From contig JALHUG010000122.1 in NCBI GenBank assembly GCA_022866185.1, positions 1-5,560 on the forward strand: a stretch of DNA of 5,560 bases. The letters are read 5' to 3'. This document shows positions 1-5,164 of the stretch, in pieces. The stretch comes from Dehalococcoidia bacterium. GTDB lineage: Bacteria; Chloroflexota; Dehalococcoidia; SM23-28-2. Positions within the stretch are counted from its first letter, which is position 1. Every line of letters starts with the position of its first letter. Below the pieces are notes generated by a model. The model was not told the origin of the DNA, did no database searches, and was given only the letters and a program-made list of their open reading frames with translations. A program made the position numbers and the translations under genes.

Positions 1-372
1 GCGAACGTTGCCTACCACCGCTAGCACCTTCATGCCGCGCCGGTGCATATCCGCCACATAGGGCGCGGGGTTCCCCAGGCCCGAGGCGAACACCGGCACG
101 CCCTCGTCGAGCACCGCCTCCATTTGCTCCTCCAGGCCGGGCATCCCCGCAGCCATGAGGAGGTCGACGCCGAAGGGCTTATCGGTCATATCCTTGACCT
201 TGCGGATCTCTTCCCGCAGTGCGGCGGGCGCGAACATGGCTCCGCCTATCACGCCCAGGCCGCCGGCGTTGGACACAGCCGCCGCCAGCTCGGCCCGCGC
301 CACGTCATTCATGCCGGCCTGGATGATCGGGTATTCGATCCCCAGGGTCTCCGTGAGAGCTGTTCGGACCAT
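1..372 (-). CDS. Nitronate monooxygenase / FabK-like FMN flavoprotein, N-terminal part (truncated by window edge)
   Basis: The first 124 residues of a TIM-barrel FMN enzyme are visible; the gene continues past position 1. The N-terminus carries the family signature: LGIEYPIIQAGM at residues 10-21, ELAAAVSNAGGLGVIGG at 28-44, and DKPFGVDLL at 64-72. In this family (2-nitropropane dioxygenase, COG2070) these form the first beta-alpha units and part of the phosphate/FMN site. Members oxidise alkyl nitronates, or act as enoyl-ACP reductase (FabK). The catalytic His of nitronate monooxygenases lies further on and is outside the window, so the two roles cannot be separated. I chose the ATG at 372 because AAGGAG (384-379) is 6 nt away. 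The ATG at 378 directly abuts that ribosome site and is unlikely. The gene lies downstream of the oxidoreductase on the same strand, 159 bp away, possibly with its own promoter. Family call is confident; exact substrate is not. Confidence 0.9.
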   Translation of the reverse strand, partial: MVRTALTETLGIEYPIIQAGMNDVARAELAAAVSNAGGLGVIGGAMFAPAALREEIRKVKDMTDKPFGVDLLMAAGMPGLEEQMEAVLDEGVPVFASGLGNPAPYVADMHRRGMKVLAVVGNVR

Positions 373-457
373 CGTCATCTCCTTATGCTTGCCCTTGCCC
401 GACCTGCCCTTGCCGATGCGCCCTGGCGGCAGCCGGGGACAACGCTGACAGGCGCCG

Positions 458-476
458 CGTGACGCCATCCGTCACG
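458..476. repeat. 7-bp perfect inverted repeat abutting a -10-like box; possible operator
   Basis: CGTGACG (458-464) and CGTCACG (470-476) form a perfect inverted repeat around a 5-nt spacer, CCATC. On the minus strand the repeat begins immediately after the TATACT box at 482-477, so it would cover the transcription start of the flavoprotein gene beginning at 372. A repressor site or a 5'-end RNA hairpin would both fit. No regulator is encoded in the window, so function is inference. Confidence 0.35.
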
Positions 477-505
477 AGTATACACCGAAGGCAGATACGC
501 GGCCA
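477..505 (-). promoter_or_regulatory. Weak candidate promoter for the nitronate monooxygenase-like gene
   Basis: On the minus strand a TATACT hexamer (482-477) matches the -10 consensus at 5 of 6 positions. The hexamer 17 bp upstream, TGGCCG (505-500), matches the -35 consensus at only 3 of 6. The start would lie near 470, about 100 nt before the ATG at 372. The gene may equally be read from the oxidoreductase promoter upstream. Confidence 0.3.
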
Positions 506-525
506 GCCGCCATACGGAGGCTGGC
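502..525. other. Stem-loop just after the oxidoreductase stop codon
   Basis: GCCAGCC (502-508) pairs with GGCTGGC (519-525) across a 10-nt loop. It begins 7 bp past the stop codon of the oxidoreductase on the minus strand. No T-run follows in that direction, so it is not a classical intrinsic terminator. It could protect the 3' end of the mRNA or mark a factor-dependent end. The second arm can slide because the sequence reads GGCTGGCTGGC. Confidence 0.35.
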
Positions 526-531
526 TGGCGA

Positions 532-2064
532 TCAGCGGCTTTGCTGGAGGATGGCGCCCGCTGCTGCCCGGCCGCTCATCATGCAGCCCTGGATGCCGTG
601 GCCGAACAGGGTATTGGCTCCTGCCATCCACAGGCCGGGGACCTCTGTCTGAAGGGGGACACGAGCGGCCATGAACTGGTCGGGGGTGGCCTCGAACCCG
701 TAGCTGGTGCCGCCGCTGGACAGAGTGAAGCGCTCCTGGGTCAGGGGCGTGGCGGATTCCTGCCAGACCACCTTACGGATGAAGCCGGGCATCCTCTCCT
801 CCACCACCCTCAGCATCCTCTCCTCCATCTCCCGCTTGGCGGCTAGGTACGGCGGCGTGTGGCGATACCCCGACCTCGTCGGGGCGCTCGCCGGGCTCTG
901 AGACACGCCCCAGGTCTGCGGTTGGGCAGGCGCCAGGGTCATGAGCTGGAGGTTGGTGTAGCCTCTGGGAGCGATGTTCTCGCTCAGCGGGTCCTTGAGG
1001 GAGGCGATGGAGAGGAAGACAGACGGCCTCTCTGGCAGGCGACCCTCGTAGCAGGCGGCGAACTGCTCCTCCATGTCGTAGGTCGGCACCAGGCTGATGT
1101 TGGTGCTTGGCAGTCCCAACTCCGAGGGGTCTACCTCCATAGCCATGTAGATGACGAACAGGGGGAGGGCCATGCGGTAGCCCTTGATTCGCTCGGCCAG
1201 CGAGGGGCTGAGGTTCTCCTCGCCCACCATCTCCAGGAACGTGCGCTTGGCGTCGGCGTTGGACACGATGGTCGGCGCCCGGAGCTGCTCGCCGCTGGCC
1301 AGCCCTACGCCTACTGCCTTCCCGCCCTCGACGATGATCCGCGCCACCTTGGAGCGCAGGCGCACCTGGCCCCCGCCCTCCTCGATGACCCGCACCAGGC
1401 CTTCCACCAGCGGCCGGGCGCCACCCCGAACGAAGTAGGACCCGCGCATGTAGGAATCGGTGACCATGGCGTGCATGCCTACGGAGGCCTTGCTGGGCGG
1501 AGCGCCGTAGGTTCCGCACTGAGCGGCCAGCACGTGGCGCAGACGATTGCTGGCCTCCACCGCATCGAAGACCTCGCCCAGGGTGGACTGGCTCCACGAC
1601 TTGCTCAGCACCTCCCTGAGGGGATCTCGCCCGCCAGGAGGAGTGTGGCCGACCACCATCCGTATGAAGTCGATGTAGCGGTCGATCGCCTGAGCCTCCT
1701 GGGGGAAGGCGGCCTTGAGGCGCTCGCGGTAGCGGTCCCAGCCAGCCGGCACCCGGAATGTGAGGTCCGGGAAGTGGACGGTGTCGAAGCCGTCCTGGTC
1801 CATGGGGACAAACTCTACCTGGTCGGCGATGCCTAGCTGCTCCATCACGCTGGGGAAGAAGCCTTTCGGCCCGCAGTCACCGATGTAGTGGAGGCCGACG
1901 TCGAAGTCGAACATCTTCTTGCGGCGGAAGGTCATGGCATTGCCGCCGGGGAGGAAGTGCTGCTCCAGAACGAGAGGGCGCAGGCCGCCCTTGGCCAGGA
2001 AGGCGGCGGCCGTCAGCCCGCCGATGCCCGACCCGATGACGATGGCGTCGTATTGCTCAGCCAT
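532..2064 (-). CDS. FAD/NAD(P)-dependent oxidoreductase of the phytoene desaturase / carotenoid isomerase / retinol saturase family (COG1233)
   Basis: A 510-residue flavoprotein. The N-terminal Rossmann dinucleotide fold reads AIVIGSGIGGLTAA (residues 7-20), with GxGxxG at 11-16 and the ribose-binding acid E34 in LVLEQ, followed by LPGGNAMTF at 38-46, where family members contact FAD. The substrate domain fills the middle. The C-terminus has the second FAD signature, GLWMAGANTLFGHGIQG at 477-493, then MMSGRAAAGAIL. Length and both signatures fit CrtI-like desaturases, CrtISO-type isomerases and retinol saturase-like proteins. No other carotenoid gene is in view, so the substrate is unknown. 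The ATG at 2064 is preferred: it has GGGAG about 8 nt upstream and is followed at once by the Rossmann strand. In-frame upstream starts (2106, 2190) would overlap or precede the promoter-like -10 box. A 32-bp palindrome is translated at residues 391-402 (see 861-892). Family call firm, reaction uncertain. Confidence 0.92.
   Translation of the reverse strand: MAEQYDAIVIGSGIGGLTAAAFLAKGGLRPLVLEQHFLPGGNAMTFRRKKMFDFDVGLHYIGDCGPKGFFPSVMEQLGIADQVEFVPMDQDGFDTVHFPDLTFRVPAGWDRYRERLKAAFPQEAQAIDRYIDFIRMVVGHTPPGGRDPLREVLSKSWSQSTLGEVFDAVEASNRLRHVLAAQCGTYGAPPSKASVGMHAMVTDSYMRGSYFVRGGARPLVEGLVRVIEEGGGQVRLRSKVARIIVEGGKAVGVGLASGEQLRAPTIVSNADAKRTFLEMVGEENLSPSLAERIKGYRMALPLFVIYMAMEVDPSELGLPSTNISLVPTYDMEEQFAACYEGRLPERPSVFLSIASLKDPLSENIAPRGYTNLQLMTLAPAQPQTWGVSQSPASAPTRSGYRHTPPYLAAKREMEERMLRVVEERMPGFIRKVVWQESATPLTQERFTLSSGGTSYGFEATPDQFMAARVPLQTEVPGLWMAGANTLFGHGIQGCMMSGRAAAGAILQQSR
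861..892. repeat. 32-bp imperfect palindrome embedded in frame in the oxidoreductase gene
   Basis: Outer arms GGCGA (861-865) and TCGCC (888-892) enclose inner perfect arms CCCCGAC (868-874) and GTCGGGG (878-884), with a 3-nt loop. The element encodes residues 391-402 of the oxidoreductase (PASAPTRSGYRH). These lie in a stretch between W385 and Y406 that looks longer and lower in complexity than the same stretch in family members I remember. A dispersed palindromic element that inserted without breaking the frame is a reasonable inference. Chance self-complementarity in GC-rich coding DNA is the alternative. Confidence 0.55.
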
Positions 2065-2104
2065 GGCTGTCTCTCCCTTTCCGGACGGGATGATGCTCTC
2101 CCAC

Positions 2105-2134
2105 ATACTATCCTGCCGACGCGAAGTGCGTCCA
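2105..2134 (-). promoter_or_regulatory. Candidate sigma70-type promoter of the oxidoreductase gene
   Basis: On the minus strand TGGACG (2134-2129, 4 of 6 to TTGACA) is followed after 18 bp by TAGTAT (2110-2105, 4 of 6 to TATAAT). Transcription would begin near 2098, giving a leader of about 34 nt that contains the GGGAG ribosome site before the ATG at 2064. The position agrees with the chosen start codon. Confidence 0.45.
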
Positions 2135-2192
2135 GGGCGGCGTGGTTCAGGACATGCGGGAGATCTTGGGTCGCGACGTTGGCCACTCACCC

Positions 2193-2239
2193 TTCGACAG
2201 GCCCTTCGGCTGCGCTCAGGACAAGCTCAGGATGAGCGG
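2193..2239 (+). repeat. Dispersed palindromic repeat, arm A, interrupted by 24 bp
   Basis: Removing positions 2201-2224 joins TTCGACAG (2193-2200) to GCTCAGGATGAGCGG (2225-2239). The joined unit resembles the TTCGACAGGCTCA-type interspersed repeats I remember from Chloroflexota and other environmental genomes. The core GCTCA-GGA-TGAGC is itself a small palindrome. The intervening 24 bp look like degenerate copies of the flanks: CCCTTCGGCTGC echoes CCCTTCGACAGG, and GCTCAGGACAA echoes GCTCAGGATGA. Slippage or a partial duplication is therefore a likely origin. No coding role is seen. Confidence 0.6.
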
Positions 2240-2260
2240 GATGCCGCACGCCAGAAGGGG

Positions 2261-2321
2261 CCGCTCGTGGTGAGCCTCCGCCTGAGGCGGGTCCACCTCC
2301 GGCGGATGTCGAACCATGAGC
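2261..2321 (-). repeat. Dispersed palindromic repeat, arm B, in inverted orientation, interrupted by 30 bp
   Basis: Reading the minus strand and skipping 2277-2306, TTCGACA (2313-2307) joins GGCTCACCACGAGCGG (2276-2261). This is the same unit as arm A with about three mismatches, in the opposite orientation and 21 bp away. Flanking ACCATGAGC (2313-2321) also mirrors GCTCGTGGT (2263-2271) at 8 of 9 positions, so the restored unit is a near-perfect long palindrome. The two arms could form a cruciform or a long hairpin in RNA. Confidence 0.6.
2277..2306. mobile_element. 30-bp insert made of two abutting 15-bp palindromes
   Basis: The segment is two tandem near-palindromes: TCCGCCTGAGGCGGG (2277-2291) followed by TCCACCTCCGGCGGA (2292-2306). 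The whole begins with TCCGCC and ends with its complement GGCGGA. It sits exactly inside repeat arm B, and removing it restores a known-looking unit. This suggests a mobile or copied mini-element rather than random drift. It is too short to encode anything, and no transposase is in the window. Confidence 0.45.
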
Positions 2322-2352
2322 CCCCACTCATGCTTATGTCCCACGGTGCCTT

Positions 2353-2370
2353 CCTGGCCCGCCAGCCAGG
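2353..2370. repeat. Short inverted repeat upstream of the surface-protein promoter
   Basis: CCTGGC (2353-2358) and GCCAGG (2365-2370) flank a 6-nt spacer, about 60 bp upstream of the -35 box at 2430. There is no T-run on either side, so terminator function is unlikely. The rest of 2322-2429 shows no gene or clear signal. Confidence 0.25.
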
Positions 2371-2429
2371 GGCGATCGGAATGGCCACAGCAGGGCTGAA
2401 AATTCATTGCGATTCCCATCCCGATCCTA

Positions 2430-2457
2430 TTGACAAAATCATTGTAAGGCGTAAACT
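2430..2457 (+). promoter_or_regulatory. Sigma70-type promoter for the secreted repeat protein
   Basis: A perfect TTGACA (2430-2435) is followed after 16 bp by TAAACT (2452-2457, 4 of 6 to TATAAT), in a locally AT-rich stretch that stands out from the GC-rich surroundings. The start would be near 2464, inside the palindrome GCGCTAGCGC (2462-2471), which could serve as an operator. The downstream gene begins at 2612. Confidence 0.65.
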
Positions 2458-2611
2458 AGGTGCGCTAGCGCGATTCGTGTGAGTGGGGGGGGGTCCGGCG
2501 GAATGCGCGGGAGCAGCGAGGCCTGCAGCAACGAAAAGCGGCTAGCGGTCGTTCAAGCGAACGCCCGGCCAGCGCTATGTGTTTTGGGGAATAAGTAACG
2601 GAGGTGCGACG
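2458..2611 (+). other. Long 5' leader of the secreted repeat protein gene, with ribosome site
   Basis: About 148 nt separate the expected transcription start from the ATG at 2612. The leader holds the palindrome GCGCTAGCGC (2462-2471), a run of nine G (2485-2493) and a small hairpin CGTTC-AAGC-GAACG (2550-2563). A strong ribosome site GGAGG (2600-2604) lies 7 nt before the start codon and decides it over the in-frame ATG at 2579, which has none. I do not recognise a known riboswitch. No credible short upstream ORF was found. Confidence 0.5.
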
Positions 2612-3385
2612 ATGTCGAGACTCTTTCTCGGGTTCTTCTGCATGCTGCTTCTCGCGGCTGCGTTTGCTTTGCTGCCTCTGGGTAACCAGGCGGCAGCCCA
2701 GACGGTGCCTGTTAACTGCCGCGACGACGACGACGACGACGGCGACACGGTGATCAACGACGGCTGCCCGCAGGTTAACCAGGGCCTAGCAAACCCGGGT
2801 AAGACGAGCGAGGGCGTCAACCGCGACGAGTGCGACGAGACCACAGGCAACGCCATGGACGACGACTCCGACGGCGGTGGCACTCCCCCCTGGCCCTTCA
2901 CCCAGTTCAACGACGGCTGCCCGGCGGTGGGTGACCCCGAGACCATCGTGGCGGGTTGCGCCATCAACGACCAAGACGACGACGACGGCGACACGTTCAT
3001 CAACGACGGCTGCCCGGCAGTAGGCACACCAGGAGAGGACCGCGGGCAGTGTGCCAACACCCTGGACGACGACGGCGACACAGTCATCAACGACGGGTGC
3101 GGTGCGGGCTGGCCCGCTGCCGTAGGGGATGGCCAACGGGAGGTCCCTGACTCTTGCGCCAACGCCATGGATGACGACGACATGGACGGCTACATCAACG
3201 ACGGCTGCCCGGTCGTGCCACCCGTGGACGAGTCCAAACTCCCCGTCGGCGGCGTAGCAGACCTGCCGGACGTAGGCGGCTCGTCGGGTGCCAACTACGC
3301 TCTCCTCGCCGGCGGCCTGGCGGCGGCCGCGCTCGCCCTCACCGCGGGCGGCTGGTACGCCAGGAGGCGGCTCAGCCGGGGCTGA
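2612..3385 (+). CDS. Secreted or surface-anchored acidic protein with five Cys-bracketed DDDGD...NDGC repeats
   Basis: A 257-residue exported protein. Residues 1-29 are a signal peptide: M-S-R, a hydrophobic core rich in L, F and A, and a likely cleavage after A27-A-A29. The mature part has five units, each with two Cys: C36/C52, C74/C103, C116/C134, C147/C163 and C182/C199. Between the Cys lies an Asp-rich loop of the form DDDGDTVINDGC. Such loops recall calcium-binding thrombospondin type 3 and MopE-like repeats, so calcium binding and one disulfide per unit are likely but unproven. The C-terminus has LPDVGG (218-223), a hydrophobic segment (about 229-250) and RRRLSRG, an arrangement typical of a sorting or membrane anchor. 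The protein would sit outside the membrane, attached by this tail. No enzymatic domain is visible and the role is unknown. Adhesion, envelope structure or metal buffering are guesses. The gene has its own promoter and converges on pgpH. Confidence 0.85.
   Translation: MSRLFLGFFCMLLLAAAFALLPLGNQAAAQTVPVNCRDDDDDDGDTVINDGCPQVNQGLANPGKTSEGVNRDECDETTGNAMDDDSDGGGTPPWPFTQFNDGCPAVGDPETIVAGCAINDQDDDDGDTFINDGCPAVGTPGEDRGQCANTLDDDGDTVINDGCGAGWPAAVGDGQREVPDSCANAMDDDDMDGYINDGCPVVPPVDESKLPVGGVADLPDVGGSSGANYALLAGGLAAAALALTAGGWYARRRLSRG
2717..3208 (+). repeat. Five degenerate coding repeats (residues 36-199) of the surface protein
   Basis: The DNA repeats a block encoding DDD(D)GD-x-x-IND-GC at protein positions 36-52, 116-134, 147-163 and 182-199, plus an expanded variant at 74-103, where a Gly/Pro/Trp insertion precedes FNDGC. 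Spacing between units varies from 11 to 21 residues. The first unit contains six perfect GAC triplets (2723-2740). The similarity is strong enough in DNA (AACGACGGCTGCCCG recurs) to allow recombination between units and changes in unit number. Confidence 0.8.
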
Positions 3386-3386
3386 G
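3371..3386. other. Stem-loop over the stop codon between convergent genes
   Basis: CTCAGC (3371-3376) pairs with GCTGAG (3381-3386) around CGGG; the second arm contains the TGA stop of the surface-protein gene. An imperfect second stem, GTAGCG/CTCTAC, follows. Neither strand shows a T-run, so intrinsic termination is doubtful. The 12-bp convergent gap nevertheless needs some way to stop transcripts from both sides. Confidence 0.3.
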
Positions 3387-3397
3387 GTAGCGTCGCT

Positions 3398-5059
3398 CTA
3401 CGCCGGCCGCTCGATCTCCAGCGGCGGCGCTGTGCCGTCTATGGGGGCGGAAGGCACCTGATCCAGGAAGCGGGCAGCCAGGGCCACCCTCTCCCCCTGG
3501 GTGGGCGGGGGGTACTCGATGCGGCGATGGTAGAGCCCCCGCAGGGTGGCCTTGAAGGACTCGCCGATGACCTTCAGGTCGCGCAGGGTCAGGTCGCAGT
3601 CCTCTAACTGACGCTCGGCCAGCCGCTCCGAGATCACCGCGTCCACCAGGGCATCGATGCGCTCCGGCGAGCGGTCGCGGCTGCTGCGCACCACCGACTC
3701 CGCCGAGTCGGCCAGCATGGCGATGGCCGTCTCCTTGCTCTGCGGCTTAGGGCCCGCGTAGGCAAACAGGCGGGGATCCACGTCGGGCTTCTCCTGGCTG
3801 GCCTTGCGGTAGAAAAAGGTCACCAGGCGCGTGCCGTGGTGCTCGTTGATGAAAGCCCGCACCTGGGCCGGAAGCCTGTACTTGCGGGCCAGCTCCATGC
3901 CCGCAGCCACATGAGCGGAGATGATCTTGGCGCTCGTGTAGGGGTCTAGCCGCTCGTGCGGGTTGCGGCTCTCCAACTGGTTCTCGATATAGAAGATGGG
4001 GCGGATCATCTTGCCGATATCGTGGTAGTAGCAGCCCACTCGCGCCACCAGCGAGTCGGCCCCCACCAGGTCAGCCGCCCGCTCGGCCAGATTGCTCACC
4101 ACAACGCTGTGGTGGAAGGTGCCCGGCGCCTCCGCCTGTAGGCGGCGCAGGAGGGGATGGTCGAGCTGGCCCAGCTCCATGAGCTGAACGCGGGTGGTGA
4201 TGCCAAACAGAAGGCCGAGGACAATGAAAGCGCCCACCGTGATCACCGCCGACAGCAGTCCGCCCAGGGCGGTGGTCACAACGGCCCAGGGCAGGTCCAG
4301 CACCTCACGGCGGGGGTCCAGGAGCCAGAAGATAAGCAGAACAACGAAGGAGACAAAGGCCACCGCTCCGCCGGCCATCAGGTAGCGATTCACCCGCTCC
4401 GCCCGATGAACGCCGTATATGCCAACCAGGCCAGCCAGGGTGAATACCGATGCCATCTGGAAAGCCTCCGTCGGGTTGCCAGCCACTACGCTACGAGCAT
4501 CGGGCTGATAGAAGCCGGCGAAGGTAATCAGGAAGGCCAGGACGGCTGCCACCACCACCGCTAGGCCGGCATCGAGAAGGGCGGCCACCAGCATCGGTGC
4601 CGCCGCTACCGGCAGAAGGTAGGCCAGATAGAGCCCATCGCTGTCGGGCAGGGCCTGGGCCAGCAGCAGCTTGGCCGCCGCCACCCACAGCACAATCAGC
4701 AGGGCCAGCAGGAGAAGGCGAGGCAGGCTGGCGGCCTCGCTGGGCTGAAAGAGGTACAGGTAGCCCGCTAGGGCCGCCGCCCCCAGTAGCGCCGCCAGGA
4801 CCGCCGCAGCGACGTGATCCCCCTGCAGGTGCACGTCCACCAAGCCGGCATCCCGAAGCGTCCCCATAGCCGAGGCGCTGATGACCTGCCCCTCGCGGAC
4901 GATGACCTCGCCCTGGACGCTGATGTCCCGCGAGGCAACGTCGCCTTCCCGCACATCGAAGCGGGCGGGAAAGACGGGGAAAAGTATGAAGATGAGAGCC
5001 GCCCCTACGACGGCGGCAAACACGACCGCCCGTAGGCCGGAGATTCTTCTTCCTGTCAT
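3398..5059 (-). CDS. pgpH: PgpH-type 7TM-HD cyclic-di-AMP phosphodiesterase with shortened extracellular region
   Basis: Integral membrane phosphodiesterase of 553 residues. PgpH enzymes hydrolyse c-di-AMP to pApA in the cytoplasm. One N-terminal membrane helix (about 10-30) and an outside segment (31-81) precede seven helices (about 82-104, 113-133, 142-162, 164-184, 199-217, 225-247, 259-287) and a cytoplasmic HD domain (about 310-515). Metal ligands H317, H346-D347 (in HDIGK), H383, H407-H408 and D451 are all present. Their spacings (29, 37, 61/62 and 105 residues) equal those I recall for Listeria PgpH. Full-length relatives are roughly 700 residues; here the outside region keeps only its ends (REGDVASRDI and GEVIVREGQVI...GLVD), so most of the 7TMR-HDED sensor is absent. 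Start is uncertain: ATG at 5059 or GTG at 5074, neither with a clear ribosome site; an in-frame stop at 5080 rules out anything further upstream. Located downstream of yqeY on the same strand. Confidence 0.93.
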   Translation of the reverse strand: MTGRRISGLRAVVFAAVVGAALIFILFPVFPARFDVREGDVASRDISVQGEVIVREGQVISASAMGTLRDAGLVDVHLQGDHVAAAVLAALLGAAALAGYLYLFQPSEAASLPRLLLLALLIVLWVAAAKLLLAQALPDSDGLYLAYLLPVAAAPMLVAALLDAGLAVVVAAVLAFLITFAGFYQPDARSVVAGNPTEAFQMASVFTLAGLVGIYGVHRAERVNRYLMAGGAVAFVSFVVLLIFWLLDPRREVLDLPWAVVTTALGGLLSAVITVGAFIVLGLLFGITTRVQLMELGQLDHPLLRRLQAEAPGTFHHSVVVSNLAERAADLVGADSLVARVGCYYHDIGKMIRPIFYIENQLESRNPHERLDPYTSAKIISAHVAAGMELARKYRLPAQVRAFINEHHGTRLVTFFYRKASQEKPDVDPRLFAYAGPKPQSKETAIAMLADSAESVVRSSRDRSPERIDALVDAVISERLAERQLEDCDLTLRDLKVIGESFKATLRGLYHRRIEYPPPTQGERVALAARFLDQVPSAPIDGTAPPLEIERPA

Positions 5060-5101
5060 CGACGACGTAAGCACAGACTACGCCTGCCTGATAGCAATTC
5101 C

Positions 5102-5140
5102 AAAAACGGCATGCCACCCCCGCCTGAAGGCGGGGGCATG
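5102..5140 (-). terminator. Possible intrinsic terminator or attenuator between yqeY and pgpH
   Basis: Read on the minus strand, CATG plus CCCCCGCC (5140-5129 arm) pairs with GGCGGGGG and, past a 3-nt bulge, CATG (5110-5113), around the loop TTCA. Three bases later comes TTTTT (5106-5102). That makes a 12-bp stem with a short T-run, reasonable for factor-independent termination after yqeY. The pgpH start is only about 30-45 nt further on. Either pgpH is expressed by read-through or a weak promoter (TTGGAA 5103-5098, TAGTCT 5080-5075) lies in the gap. Confidence 0.5.
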
Positions 5141-5164
5141 GATGCCGCAGCCTTCAGGCTGCGG
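5117..5164. repeat. REP-like hairpin doublet with complementary loops
   Basis: Two perfect 8-bp hairpins lie 8 bp apart: CCCCCGCC-TGAA-GGCGGGGG (5117-5136) and CCGCAGCC-TTCA-GGCTGCGG (5145-5164). Their central 10-mers, GCCTGAAGGC and GCCTTCAGGC, are reverse complements, so the loops could kiss in RNA or the two could fold on each other. ATGCC precedes each one (5111-5115, 5142-5146). This is the layout of REP/BIME-type elements moved by IS200/IS605-like TnpA (RAYT) transposases, but no such gene is in the window. Confidence 0.55.

Noticed and set aside
43..462. Plus-strand frames opposite the nitronate monooxygenase-like gene
   Set aside because: The minus strand shows a strong family signature and a ribosome site; these frames show neither.
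502..525. Intrinsic terminator after the oxidoreductase
   Set aside because: The stem is only 7 bp with a 10-nt loop, and no T-run follows on the minus strand.
859..1836. 325-codon plus-strand open frame opposite the oxidoreductase
   Set aside because: It is antisense to a clear flavoprotein. Its translation is low in complexity, with no domain pattern and no ribosome site. Open antisense frames are expected in GC-rich coding DNA.
2193..2321. CRISPR-like array from repeated GCTCAGGA and TTCGA words
   Set aside because: There are only two units, in opposite orientation, with no regular spacers; it fits a dispersed palindromic repeat instead.
1919..2482. 187-codon plus-strand open frame running from the oxidoreductase into the intergenic repeats
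   Set aside because: Half is antisense to the flavoprotein and the rest translates the dispersed repeats. It also spans the promoter at 2430-2457.
2464..2611. Riboswitch in the long leader
   Set aside because: I compared it by eye with the conserved cores of the c-di-GMP, cobalamin and TPP classes as I remember them and found no match. A covariance search would be decisive.
2575..3183. 202-codon minus-strand frame opposite the surface protein
   Set aside because: Its Ser/Pro-rich repeats are the mirror image of the GAC-rich repeats on the plus strand. It lacks a signal or a ribosome site.
4491..5117. Minus-strand frame of 208 codons overlapping the start of pgpH
   Set aside because: It is the same strand in another frame, rich in Arg, Gly and Pro, with no recognisable domain, while the pgpH frame encodes clear membrane helices.
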